Source: an uncultured Opitutaceae bacterium
GTDB lineage: Bacteria; Verrucomicrobiota; Verrucomicrobiia; Opitutales; Opitutaceae
Length of the DNA stretch: 53,220 nt
Assembly: GCA_903929355.1 (NCBI GenBank)
Contig: CAIYUN010000063.1
Span: 1 to 53,220 of the forward strand
Reading direction: 5' to 3'
Shown here piece by piece: positions 26,665-35,287 of this stretch. Position numbers and translations under genes: made by a program. The notes under the pieces are model-generated. The model ran no database searches and was not told where the DNA came from. It worked only from the letters and a program-made list of their open reading frames with translations. Every line of letters starts with the position of its first letter. Within the stretch, counting starts at the first letter, position 1.

Positions 26665-27630
26665 ATGACCATCTGGTGCAACGCCAAGTTTTCCGACGCC
26701 GACATGCGCCTCCTCGCCGAGGGGGTCGCGCCCCACCGGCTGGTGCTCGCGACGCAGGCCTCGACCTCCGTGCTCGATGCCGGCCGGCCCGACCCGGCGC
26801 TGGGCGAGGCCGACATCGCCTTCGGCCAGCCCGACGACGCCGAGTGCCTGCGCCACCCGCGGCTGCGCTGGGTGGAGGTCACCAGTGCCGGCTACACGCG
26901 CTATGACACCCCGGCGTTTCGGGAGGCCTGGCAGGCGCGGGGTGCGGCCTTCACCTGCATGTCGGGCGTGTATGCCGATCCCTGCGCCCAGTATGTGCTC
27001 GCGCTGATGCTCGCACTCGGCCGACAGTTGTATGCCTCGCACGGCGACCAGCTCGGCGACCACCGTTGGGAACACGCCCTCCGGCGCGCCGACTCGCGCC
27101 TGCTCACCGGCCAGACCGTGCTCCTGCTCGGTTTTGGGGCGATTGGGCGGCGCCTGGCGCGCCTGCTGGAGCCCTTTGGGATGAAAATCTACGCCCTTCG
27201 CCGTCGCGTCCAAAGCGAGCCGGGGGTTCATCTCATCGCCGAGGAAAAGCTCACGGCGGTGCTGCCGCTGGCGGACCATGTGGTGAACATCCTGCCGGAA
27301 AACGCCTCCACCCTCGGCTACGTCAACGCCCGCCGCCTCGCGTGCCTGAAACCCGGCGCGCGGTTTTACAACATCGGCCGCGGCACGACGGTGGACGAGG
27401 CGGCGCTGCTTGCCGCGCTGGAGTCGGGCCGGCTCGGCGCGGCCTGTCTCGACGTGTTCGCGACCGAACCGCTGCCCCCGAACAGCCCCCTGTGGACTGC
27501 GCCCAATTGCCTCATCACCCCGCACACGGCGGGCGGCCGCTATGACCAGAACGAGGCCATTGTGCGACATTTTCTCGCCAACCTCGCCGCGTTCACCAGC
27601 GGCGGGGCGATGACCGACCGCGTGGTGTAA
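26665..27630 (+). CDS. D-2-hydroxyacid dehydrogenase family protein
   Basis: A 321-residue protein. It has the NAD-binding motif LLGFGAIGRRLA (GFGAIG at 156-161), catalytic Arg in NIGRGT (R239), Glu in FATEPL (E268) and His in TPHTAG (H287), so the Arg-Glu-His triad is complete. The N-terminal substrate domain is short and divergent. The enzyme reduces or oxidises a 2-keto/2-hydroxy acid with NAD(P)H; the specific substrate is not readable. It is flanked by repeats and stands alone, so its expression is probably independent. Confidence 0.87.
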   Translation: MTIWCNAKFSDADMRLLAEGVAPHRLVLATQASTSVLDAGRPDPALGEADIAFGQPDDAECLRHPRLRWVEVTSAGYTRYDTPAFREAWQARGAAFTCMSGVYADPCAQYVLALMLALGRQLYASHGDQLGDHRWEHALRRADSRLLTGQTVLLLGFGAIGRRLARLLEPFGMKIYALRRRVQSEPGVHLIAEEKLTAVLPLADHVVNILPENASTLGYVNARRLACLKPGARFYNIGRGTTVDEAALLAALESGRLGAACLDVFATEPLPPNSPLWTAPNCLITPHTAGGRYDQNEAIVRHFLANLAAFTSGGAMTDRVV

Positions 27631-28252
27631 CGCGCTCCGCCCGTCCTGTAGCTTCAGCGCGGGAGAACGACCTCGCCGCAGCTTCGTTTCTCTCTCCCCT
27701 TCGTCTGGAAATTACCAACCGGTCGGCCAGTCAGAAACAATCCATCAACGCAAAGACGCCAAGGCGCAGAGGGAATATTGGGCTTTGCGCCTCAGCGCCT
27801 CAGCGTCTCAGCGCCTTTGCGTTAAATCCTCTTCTGGGATAGCTCCCGCCCTCGTTTTACAAACCATTGGCAGAGTCTTCCCAAGTATCTGCCCAATCCG
27901 AGGTAATCTCCTGTCAAAAATCCGCTCCGACTCCGTATCCGTGTGTATCCGTGGATAAAAACTCTGTTCCTGTTTTCCTGGCTTCTGAATTCCCCTCTCC
28001 CTCCGCCCTCCGTTTCCTCCGGTCAATCTCCGCCCCGTCCGTTCCAGCTTTCCTGATTTCCATATTCAAATTCCTTGGTCTGTCCTTCGCGCCTTCGCGT
28101 CTTCGCGTCTTCGCGCTAAAATTCCGCCCTTCTGTATCCGCGCAAATCTGTCCCATCCGCGGTAAAATCCGACGGCCGTGTTTAGAACCATGAAATTATT
28201 TTGATTTTATCGCATTTCGGACCATCCTTGGTCGCAACCCCCTCCCCGGCCC
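27631..28252. repeat. Intergenic repeat field
   Basis: Contains an inverted pair AACGCAAAGACGCCAAGGCG (27747 on) and GCGCCTTTGCGTT (27811-27823); ATCCGTGTGTATCCGTGGAT (27935 on); the ~70-bp TTTCCATATTCAAATTCCTT unit (28055-28125); and an AT-rich patch 28170-28215 that may hold the promoter of the next gene. No gene is seen. Confidence 0.7.
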
Positions 28253-29143
28253 ATGAAAACCCTTTGGATCGCGTTGTCCGTCCTGCTGCTCGGCGGCACC
28301 AGCCTCAGCCTGTGGTCCCGACTGAACACCGCACAGCTGCAAGCCATCGCGCTCGAGGCCAGGGCGGACGAGCTGGCCAGCCGGCAGGGGCAGCAGAACG
28401 CTGCGGCGATGAGGCTGAAGGCCGAGTTGGACCAGACCGTGGCGGTGCTGGGGCAGACCAAGGACCAGGCCGCCCAGGAGCTGGCGCGGAAGGACAGCCT
28501 CGCCGCCCAACAGCAGGCGGTCGAGCAGGCGCAGCTCGAACAGCAGGCCGGGGCGGCCCAGAACCAGACGGTGGCCCTGAAGACCGTGGCGGCCGCCCTG
28601 GGCGACGCCCACGCTCAACTGGCCGCGCTTCAGGCCAAGGACGACGCCACCTCGGCGCAAAACAGCCGGCTGATGGCGCAGGTCGCTCAGATGCAGGCGG
28701 AGTTTACACAGGCGCAGGCGCGGGACCGGTTGGTGCGGGAGAGCACTGCAAACTTGCGCTTGGAACTGGAGAACACGCGGCAGGAACTGGCGCAGGCCCG
28801 GGACCGCGCGGGGCGAGAGCTCACGGCCACGCGCTTGGAACTCGCGAACGCGCAGCAGGAGCTGGCGAACACCCAGCAAACGCTCGTGGCCCTCCAGCCA
28901 GGCCCGCGCCCCGTCGTCTTTGTCGACTTGCAGTATCTGGTGGTGAAAAAAATCCACACCGGACCGGCACAGGTCAAAACCGGCACTGTGGTCCAGTTCC
29001 AGCCGGCCAGTTGGGTGGTCGTTCTGCAAGGCCTGCAGTCCGGCACCACTTATCCGGCGGTGGCGGTCACCGAGACCGTTTATAACGCGTTGGCCCAGGG
29101 TCAGACCTATGCCAAGGGGAACCTCCGGGTGGCCCTGCCCTAG
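28253..29143 (+). CDS. Membrane-anchored coiled-coil protein, unknown function
   Basis: A 296-residue protein: N-terminal signal anchor (TLWIALSVLLLGGTSLSLW), then about 180 residues of Gln/Ala/Leu-rich heptads (residues 25-215) predicted as a long coiled coil, then a C-terminal globular part of about 75 residues starting VFVDLQYLVVKKIHTGPAQV with ALAQGQTYAKGNLRVALP at the end. The coil probably projects into the periplasm. I do not recognise the C-terminal domain. The composition resembles the much larger coiled-coil protein at 44770, but no LysM is present. The glycine-zipper lipoprotein follows 97 bases later. Confidence 0.6.
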   Translation: MKTLWIALSVLLLGGTSLSLWSRLNTAQLQAIALEARADELASRQGQQNAAAMRLKAELDQTVAVLGQTKDQAAQELARKDSLAAQQQAVEQAQLEQQAGAAQNQTVALKTVAAALGDAHAQLAALQAKDDATSAQNSRLMAQVAQMQAEFTQAQARDRLVRESTANLRLELENTRQELAQARDRAGRELTATRLELANAQQELANTQQTLVALQPGPRPVVFVDLQYLVVKKIHTGPAQVKTGTVVQFQPASWVVVLQGLQSGTTYPAVAVTETVYNALAQGQTYAKGNLRVALP

Positions 29144-29240
29144 GCCCGCCAGGGGGAGGCACCGCCATCAGGTCAACACCTGCCAAATTTTTTCTGGCCG
29201 GATGGGAACCCGGGCCCATCATGGGCGTCTAACCACTCAT

Positions 29241-29759
29241 ATGAAACCCTCCACTTCGACAATTCTTACGCTGGCCTTCGCGATGCTCCTGGGCGGTTGC
29301 GAGGGCACCGGCCCCAACACCCAGAACGGCGCGGTGGCCGGTGGCCTGCTCGGCGCGCTCGCCGGCGGCATTTTGGGCAACAACAGCAAGGGCCACAACG
29401 GCGCCCAGGGCGCGGTCATCGGGGGCATTCTGGGCGCGGTGGCTGGCGGCACGATTGGCAACAGCGCCGACCATAAGAACGGCACAATCTACCACTCGCA
29501 GGCCGAGGCGACCACCACCTATGTCGTGGCCGCGCCGCCGCCCCCGCCGCCGCCCCCGGTGGTGATCGTCGCGCCCCCCCCGCCGCCCGCGCAGGAGGTC
29601 ATCTGGGTTCAGGGCTATTATGCCATGACTCCCCGCCACGAATATATCTGGGTTGAGGGGCACTATGAGCGCCCGCCGCCGCGCTACCGCGAATACATCC
29701 AGCCGCACTGGCAGCCTTCTGAGCGCGGTTATGTCTGGGTTGAGGGCTACTGGCGCTGA
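29241..29759 (+). CDS. Lipoprotein with glycine zipper and WVxGxY-type repeats
   Basis: A 172-residue protein from ATG 29241. It has lipobox LLGGC, then two glycine-zipper segments (AVAGGLLGALAGGILGN and AVIGGILGAVAGGTIGN, residues about 30-75) able to insert in or span the outer membrane, a proline-rich hinge, and three repeats at the C-terminus (VIWVQGYYAM, YIWVEGHYER, YVWVEGYWR) like the YXWVxGYW motif of envelope lipoproteins. It is probably structural in the outer membrane. It follows a coiled-coil envelope protein in the same direction. Confidence 0.75.
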   Translation: MKPSTSTILTLAFAMLLGGCEGTGPNTQNGAVAGGLLGALAGGILGNNSKGHNGAQGAVIGGILGAVAGGTIGNSADHKNGTIYHSQAEATTTYVVAAPPPPPPPPVVIVAPPPPPAQEVIWVQGYYAMTPRHEYIWVEGHYERPPPRYREYIQPHWQPSERGYVWVEGYWR

Positions 29760-30143
29760 GCCGTTTTTCGCCCCCGTCGCGGAGAATTACCCCTTGAGGT
29801 GGAGCGCGTTGACCCCAACGCGCTGGGCTTCCCTCCTGTAAAAAATCCGCTCCGAGTCCGTATCCGTGTGGATCCGTGTATATCCGTGATTAAAAAAACT
29901 CCGTCCGATCCGTTCCTGCTTTCCTGATTTCCATATTTAATTCCGTATCAGGAACTCAGGAACTCAGGCCAGCCCTGTTCCTCTTGGGGCAAAATTTATC
30001 GGCGATCGCGGGTTGCTCGCGACCAACTGCAACTGGCAGAAAGGCACCGTATCCCTGTCGATCCGTATTATCCGTAGTAAAATCCGTTCGCTCCCGGATG
30101 TCGGAAAGTGGGGAGCCAGGTTCTGGAGGACGGCAAATGAAGT
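29760..30143. repeat. Intergenic repeats downstream of the glycine-zipper gene
   Basis: 29794-29827 is a GAGGTGGAGCGCGTTGACCC unit that recurs identically at 36673-36706; then GTATCCGTGTGGATCCGTGT (29860 on), TTTCCATATTTAATTC (29927) and another ATCCGTATTATCCGTAG (30060). No gene. Confidence 0.7.
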
Positions 30144-30362
30144 CTACGGCGACGGAGCAAGGGCCAAGCGGAAGCCGAGGTCATTGCTGGTGCCGCCCGG
30201 CTCGAAACCGCCGCGGAAAGCGGAGCGACAATCCGCCGCGTCGAATCTCCAAGCGCCGCCGCGGTAAACGCGGCGGGAGCCCGCAGGCGGCCCCATCGGA
30301 TTCGTCACCTCTCCGCCCGGCAGCTTGTCCGCATACCAGTCGAGGCACCACTGCGAGTTGTT
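30144..30362 (-). pseudogene. C-terminal remnant of a formylglycine-generating-enzyme (SUMF1) domain protein
   Basis: The minus strand reads SQWCLDWYADKLPGGEVTNP, MGPPAGSRRVYRGGAWRFD, AADCRSAFRGGFEPGG and DLGFRLALAPS before its stop at 30144. That is the unmistakable last ~70 residues of FGE-sulfatase domain proteins (the W-E-WCxDWY, RVxRGGxW and GFRLA motifs), here with SQWC for WEWC. Upstream the similarity stops abruptly near 30362 and the frame runs into the HTH gene region on the other strand. The catalytic half is missing, so this is a relic, perhaps left by the insertion that brought the neighbouring accessory genes. Confidence 0.75.
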
Positions 30363-30411
30363 GGGTATTTGTGAACGCAAAATCACGGTCAAAAGGCCGG
30401 CTTGGTGCAGG

Positions 30412-30639
30412 GTGGCCAGCATCGTCAGGACTCCCCTGCCGACCGACCCCAAGACCATTGGCGAACACCTCCACAAAAGGCGTGCCGAGCTTGGCCTGAC
30501 GCAGCGGCAAGTTGCTGCCCAAATGGGGGTTTGGCTGGCAACCCTCGTTTGCTGGGAGGGCAACCGCCACCAGCCCACCAGCAAGGCCCGCGCTCGGATT
30601 GTCGCATGGCTTGGCTTTGATCCCCGGCAGCCAAAATAG
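30412..30639 (+). CDS. XRE-family helix-turn-helix regulator, start uncertain
   Basis: A reading of about 75 residues, taken from GTG 30412; the frame stays open to 30325 but through the FGE remnant. The HTH is clear: PTDPKTIGEHLHKRRAELGL then TQRQVAAQMGVWLATLVCWE and NRHQPTSKARARIVAWLGF. It is the Cro/CI type often carried by Opitutaceae as a small stand-alone gene beginning near LPTDPKTIGEH. W in the recognition-helix region (GVWLATLVCWE) differs from the usual GVS. It may regulate the ardC-like gene 160 bases downstream. Confidence 0.65.
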   Translation: MASIVRTPLPTDPKTIGEHLHKRRAELGLTQRQVAAQMGVWLATLVCWEGNRHQPTSKARARIVAWLGFDPRQPK

Positions 30640-30798
30640 GAAACCCAACGTCAGACTTCCGGCCCAACCGCCGTTGGTCTTTTGGAAAACCGCCCCGGCC
30701 CGCCCCTTTTGGCAGGCGGCGGGTTCGTGCTACGATTAAGGGCGGAACGGCCGCCCACGACGGGCAGCCGGCGTTCTTTAACCTCAACCCACGATACC

Positions 30799-31674
30799 AT
30801 GAATGCGAACACCTACGCCATCATCACGGAGCGGATTCTTTCGCTTCTCAACCAAGGGGTCTGCCCGTGGCGCAGACCTTGGAGCCAGTTGAACATCAGC
30901 CCGCAGAATTTCGCCAGCGGGCGCGGATACCAAGGGATCAACTTCTTGCTCCTGTCGGCCCTTGGTTTCGAGGTGCCGGTCTTTATGACCTACAAACAGG
31001 TCGAGGAGCGCAAGGGCCGGATCAGGACGGGCAGCAAGGGCTTCCCCGTCGTCTATTGGTCAATGTTTGATACCGGGGAGACCGACGCCAAGGGCAAGGC
31101 CAGGAAGGTGCCCATGCTGCGGTTCTACACGGTGTTCAATGCCTCGCAGATTGAAGGCATCCAGTTCCCGGAAGTGCCGAAGCGATCCGGGGCGGAGTTC
31201 ATGCCATCGGAGGCCGCAGAGTCCGTGGTTGCGTTGTGGCCGGACGGCCCACGCATCCTGCATGGCATGGCCCGCGCCAGCTACGCAGTGAAAGAGGACG
31301 AAATCCAAATGCCCAGCCGGGACAGTTTCGACACCCCGGCGGAGTATTACGGGACGCTCTTTCACGAAATGGCCCACGCCACCGGTGCGCCCAAACGCCT
31401 GAACCGCGCTTTCGGCAAACGGTATGGCGATGACCTGTATTCGCGGGAGGAGCTTGTGGCAGAAATGACCTCAGCGTTCCTCTGCGCTCACTGTGGCCTC
31501 GACAACGATGTCATCCAAAATCAGGCCGCCTACGTCGCCAACTGGATCAAAGCCCTGAAAGCTGAGCCCAAGCTGGTGATCGTGGCGGCAAGCCAAGCCC
31601 AAAACGCCGCCAACCTGATTCTGGGGATTGTCCCCGAGGACGTGGCGGCGCAACCCGCCGAGGCCACCGCCTGA
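30799..31674 (+). CDS. ArdC-like antirestriction protein with zincin metallopeptidase domain
   Basis: A 291-residue protein from ATG 30799, preceded by an AT-richer leader. Residues 4-120 are the ArdC N-terminal ssDNA-binding domain (ILSLLNQGVCPWRRPW, YQGINFLLLSALGFEVPVFM and MTYKQVEERKGRIRTGSKGF). The C-terminal domain has the zinc motif HEMAH (189-193) in LFHEMAHATGAPKRLNR, followed by EELVAEM with a likely third ligand Glu (218 or 222). ArdC proteins, known from plasmids, protect incoming DNA from host restriction. It signals a mobile-element origin for 30-33 kb. A strong terminator follows at once. The function here is inferred from the family. Confidence 0.88.
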   Translation: MNANTYAIITERILSLLNQGVCPWRRPWSQLNISPQNFASGRGYQGINFLLLSALGFEVPVFMTYKQVEERKGRIRTGSKGFPVVYWSMFDTGETDAKGKARKVPMLRFYTVFNASQIEGIQFPEVPKRSGAEFMPSEAAESVVALWPDGPRILHGMARASYAVKEDEIQMPSRDSFDTPAEYYGTLFHEMAHATGAPKRLNRAFGKRYGDDLYSREELVAEMTSAFLCAHCGLDNDVIQNQAAYVANWIKALKAEPKLVIVAASQAQNAANLILGIVPEDVAAQPAEATA

Positions 31675-31689
31675 CGGCAGAGTATAGCC

Positions 31690-31716
31690 AGCCCCTCTTG
31701 CGAGGGGCTTTTTTTG
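31690..31716 (+). terminator. Rho-independent terminator of the ardC-like gene
   Basis: AGCCCCTC and GAGGGGCT form an 8-bp stem with loop TTGC, followed by a run of seven T. It begins 16 bases after the stop codon. Confidence 0.9.
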
Positions 31717-31949
31717 CCCGCTGCTGCGCAGCCGCATTTCATCTGGGAGGCTCAAACAGCCGACTGGGAGAGCACCTGCGCCCGGCTCGCCGATGCCATT
31801 GGCAGCGGCCGTCCCCAAGACTGGCAGCGGGTGATCCGCCAACAGCGCCCCGGCCTGCGCGGGGTTCGGCAAGGAAAGAGGGCGACATGACCACGGCACC
31901 GCCGCGTCGCCAATCCCCGTCCGCCGTGAGGCGCTCGGGCTACGGGTGA
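31714..31949 (+). other. Two possible overlapping mini-ORFs between terminators
   Basis: From a TTG at 31714 the frame runs 58 codons to TGA at 31888-31890 (with IWEAQTADWESTCARLADAI near its middle), and a second start ATG 31887 overlaps that stop as ATGA and runs 20 codons to 31949. Codon use is plausible for this genome but no family is recognised. They lie exactly between two terminators. They could be a small accessory gene pair or chance. Confidence 0.25.
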
Positions 31950-31965
31950 AGGCGGCGTTTTGAAA

Positions 31966-31992
31966 CGCCCTCCGCAAGGAGGGTGTTTTTTA
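31966..31992 (+). terminator. Rho-independent terminator with no clear gene before it
   Basis: CGCCCTCC, loop GCAA, GGAGGGTG (8 pairs, one G-T), then six T. The nearest plus-strand ORF is the 20-codon one ending at 31949. Confidence 0.75.
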
Positions 31993-32085
31993 GCTATCAG
32001 ACGGCTGTAGAGGTATCTCCATGATGGGATCAAGGCAGCCCGGCGACGGGCGTGGGTTCCCCTAGCCCCGGCGATAGTGGGCGGG

Positions 32086-32941
32086 ATGGCCGAAGACGTT
32101 GATCGCTGCCTGCTCCGGACGGAGGACGACCTGATGGCCTTGGTCACAGACTCCTTGGCGCGCATGGCAGCCACGCCGGACTCTCGCGTGATCGATTTTT
32201 GGGTGGAAGCTGGCCGGAAGGGCAACAAATCGCAGTGGGTGCCGGCGCGGGAGGAACGGATCGCGCCTTGCCTGGGTCGCCGAGAAGTCGGCCTACACCA
32301 CCGTCGTCTCGGCGACCGAGGGCACCGGCTCCTCGACGCTCACGCACCATGGGCGCACCGCCGACCGGCTCTCCTTTCAAGACCCCGACAGCCCGGCCGT
32401 GCAGGTGGCGCGCGAGTTCGAGGGCCGCCTGCAACATTCGCACCAGCACGGCTCGTTCCTCGTGCTCATGGTTCCGCTGAAGCACGCCCGCGCCGCCGAG
32501 GCTCTGCTCCTGAAACGCTTCGACCTCGCGCGCCGCGACTTCGACGGGATTTTTATCACTTCCCTCCGGCACACCGCCGACGAGGTGGGCGCAGCGTGGG
32601 ACACCGTGCTGCGCGCCGACGGCGCGCCGGCCGCCGGGCGCGACTGGGCGCGGTTGCAACAGTTGGTCGAAAAGGCGCTGCCGCCCGCGCTCGACCGCCT
32701 AATGGTTCCCGACCAGACCGTGCTGCTCACGCATCCCGGGCTCCTCGCGCGTTACGACCGCCTCGATGTGCTGGCCGGCCTCGGGGCCGAGATCGGCCGC
32801 ACGGGCAGCCGCCTGCACGGCCTGTGGGTTCTCCTGCCGTGCGACGAGCAAAACGTCCTGCCCACGCTCCTCCGCCGCCCGCTGCCCGTCACCAGCGGCG
32901 CGCAGTGGGCGCGCATCGTTTTGCGCACGGCCCTAATGTAA
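32086..32941 (+). pseudogene. Frameshifted remnant of a large phage-defence-type protein (BREX/Pgl-like C-terminus)
   Basis: Two frames carry one protein. Frame A starts at ATG 32086 (CLLRTEDDLMALVTDSLARM ... GNKSQWVPAREERI) and loses sense near 32262. Frame B picks up at about 32270 (AWVAEKSAYTTVVSATEGTG) and runs to 32941 with HSHQHGSFLVLMVPLK, WDTVLRADGAPAAGRDWARL, VLLTHPGLLARYDRLDVLAG and GLWVLLPCDEQNVLPTL. From memory, that last block resembles the C-terminus of very large ATPase/kinase-type proteins of BREX type 2 (Pgl) and related defence islands, which exceed 1,000 residues. The middle of the protein, including any P-loop, is missing. So there is both a deletion and a single-base frameshift. 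It is almost certainly non-functional. Confidence 0.5.
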
Positions 32942-32964
32942 GCGGCGGGCATGGCGGCGGGGAG

Positions 32965-34533
32965 TCAGTCAGGGAGGCGCGAAAGAGGCAATAGGTTTTC
33001 CCCCAGACCCTTTTTACTTGCTGCCGGAGTTTGCTTCTCAAGCCACGCCTTGAGGTCGGAGAGCACTTGTTTATTGTCCGCCAGCTCCTGCGCGGTCCCC
33101 TCCCGGTTGGGATCACAATGCCACTTGGAATAATATTTCGCGCCATTTGGCATGTATTCCAACGCCAGAATTATCCCGAAGTTGTAAGTGTTTTTCACCG
33201 ACGGGTCATCAAAATGCAGGCAACTGGCCAGTCCAGCCGCCGCGTTTGCGTCACCATACATTTTTAGCAGACCGATGCCGGTGCCATCGCCGGCCAAAAT
33301 CATCGGCTTGACCCACGCCGCATCCACTTTTCGTCCCAGCTCGATCATGCCACCCACCGCGGCGATGCGCAGCGAGAACGCCGGGCTGTCCAGACACTTC
33401 AAGAGCACGCCATACGAACGCGGATCCCCCAGCCGACCCACCGCCCGGGCCGCGATGCATCGTACCATCCGGTTCGGGTCCTCCAGCAAGGTGCAGAGCG
33501 GGTCGAAAGCGAGCGCCGATCCCGTGAAACTGACGGCGCGCGCGGATTGGGACCGGGTGGTCGAGTTGGTGCTCGTGAGCCCGGGCATCAATTTCACCGC
33601 CGCCCGGTCGCCTTGATGCGTGTTCCGCAGGCTCGTTCCTGCCGCTTGGGCCACATCCTCTTCGTCCACACTCGAGCGGATGTCCAGGTCCAACGGTGCT
33701 TCGGCGGTGTATCGCGCCAGCTCGTCGGTCAGCGCGTCGGCCGCCGCCTCATCGGGATAGCGCCCCAAGGCCGTGACCACGCTGTAACGTAGTCTGCGGT
33801 CTGCATCCGAACGGCCCTGAGTTTTTTTGAGCAAGGCGACTAAAAAGGCCACCCGCCGCGGGTCGTCGATTGCGGACAGCGCGGTCGCCGCCTCATTGAG
33901 CGCGGCGCCGGACTTCTTCACCATGGCTCCCCAGCGTTCAATCACCGCGGTGAGGCGTTCCGGGGTGGCCGGCAAAACCGTCAGCCGGAAAGTGGAGCTC
34001 ATCGGTAGCCCCGGCGGCCGGACGCCGGCGATGTACGGTGGGGCCGCCAGATCACTCCCCCCAAAAAAATTGCAACCACAGGTTACAACATACTCGCCAG
34101 GTTCCTCAAGCACGCACCTTTGGTTGAAGTAAACTCGGGCGGTGTAGGTCGTGCCGACCGGCACCGTTTCTTCCGTAGGAAATCCATCGCCGCTGATCCC
34201 GAGAGTCTTTGCCCGCCGCCCGTTGGCATCGACCGCTGAAACATGGAAGATCTCGTCCTCCAAATGCTTAAAATGGAACGCCTTGGTCCCGCGATTCGTG
34301 ATCGTACATGTCAGGAAAAGCGGTTCTCCCACCATGACCTGAGAAACGTCGGGGGTGAAACTGGTCGTCAGGGCAATCCCCTTGGCGGGATCGGCATAAT
34401 CGCCGGTCACTACTTCGCCCGCGGCAGGAGTGGCTCCCTCGGCCGGCTTCGCGCCTTTCCCAATCTGTGAGTATCCGGTTAAGGCGTAACATCCCAGAGC
34501 AACGAGGCAAAGGTGAGTTTTCGACGTGGGCAT
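32965..34533 (-). CDS. Secreted HEAT-repeat protein
   Basis: A 522-residue protein from ATG 34533 with an N-terminal signal sequence (HLCLVALGCYALTGYSQ; no clear lipobox spacing). Residues about 55-175 are a beta-rich domain (LTTSFTPDVSQVMVGEPLFL then TCTITNRGTKAFHF) like immunoglobulin-type or DUF4331-like extracellular modules. Residues about 220-470 are HEAT/PBS-lyase-type repeats: RRVAFLVALLKK, LRYSVVTALGRYPDEAAADA, RMVRCIAARAVGRLGDPRSY, LRIAAVGGMIELG. These usually mediate protein-protein contacts. Function is unknown. Its C-terminal end abuts the defence-gene relic on the other strand. Confidence 0.75.
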   Translation of the reverse strand: MPTSKTHLCLVALGCYALTGYSQIGKGAKPAEGATPAAGEVVTGDYADPAKGIALTTSFTPDVSQVMVGEPLFLTCTITNRGTKAFHFKHLEDEIFHVSAVDANGRRAKTLGISGDGFPTEETVPVGTTYTARVYFNQRCVLEEPGEYVVTCGCNFFGGSDLAAPPYIAGVRPPGLPMSSTFRLTVLPATPERLTAVIERWGAMVKKSGAALNEAATALSAIDDPRRVAFLVALLKKTQGRSDADRRLRYSVVTALGRYPDEAAADALTDELARYTAEAPLDLDIRSSVDEEDVAQAAGTSLRNTHQGDRAAVKLMPGLTSTNSTTRSQSARAVSFTGSALAFDPLCTLLEDPNRMVRCIAARAVGRLGDPRSYGVLLKCLDSPAFSLRIAAVGGMIELGRKVDAAWVKPMILAGDGTGIGLLKMYGDANAAAGLASCLHFDDPSVKNTYNFGIILALEYMPNGAKYYSKWHCDPNREGTAQELADNKQVLSDLKAWLEKQTPAASKKGLGENLLPLSRLPD

Positions 34534-35287
34534 ATGGCAGCGGGGATTTGGAGGACGCCAATAAGACACCGGACTCCGAGATTTCTTAGAGGTATGTTCC
34601 CATTTTCAACGATATAAGGGCTGGTGGTCCAGTTAGGCCACCCTTCAGGAAAACTTCTCCGGGTCGAACAAACGGGCCGGTTCGAAAAATTTCAGGATTA
34701 TCCGTCTTATCCCTGGCCGCCCCTAGTAGCGCTTACAGAGGGAGCCTGGCTTCGGCAAAGGCAGGCGGCCACCGTCTTACCTTTCCATCCGTGGCGATCC
34801 GCGCCATCCGTGGTCAAAAAATCTATCCCATCCGTTCCTGATTTCCTGAATTCCCCATTCAATTCGTATCTGTAACTCAGGCCAGCCCAAACCCCGGCCT
34901 GGTCCTCCCTCTGCCCCCTCCGTGCACTCCGCGTCCTCCGTGTTAAAACTCCGATTCATGGCTTCTGAACGTATCCGTGTGGATCCGTGTCATCGGTGGT
35001 TAAAACTCCGTCCCTGTTTTCCTGTCTTCTGAATTCCCCCTCCCTCCGTCCTCCGTTTCCTCAGTTCCCTCCTGTAAAAAATCCGCTCCGAGTCCGTATC
35101 CGTGTGGATCCGTGTATATCCGTGATTAAAAAAACTCCGTCCGATCCGTTCCTGCTTTCCTGATTTCCTGATTTCCATATTCAAATATCTTGGTCTGTCC
35201 TTCGCGCCTTCGCGCAAAAACTCTGGTCTGTCTCCGCCGGATGGATCCCTCTGTGCCCTCTGTGTCAACCTGCTGGGGCTTTTAGGC
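34534..35287. repeat. Intergenic repeat field
   Basis: Bases 34570-34780 are mostly unique. From 34785 to 35240 the same set of units as at 25.5 kb recurs in order: ATCCGCGCCATCCGTGG, CGTATCCGTGTGGATCCGTG (34972 and 35093), TGATTTCCATATTCAAATAT (35168) and CTTCGCGCCTTCGCGC. No gene is seen. Confidence 0.75.

Noticed and set aside
32077-32994. One continuous 305-codon plus-strand gene
   Set aside because: Only its first 60 codons look real; from about 32270 the protein-like sequence lies in another frame.
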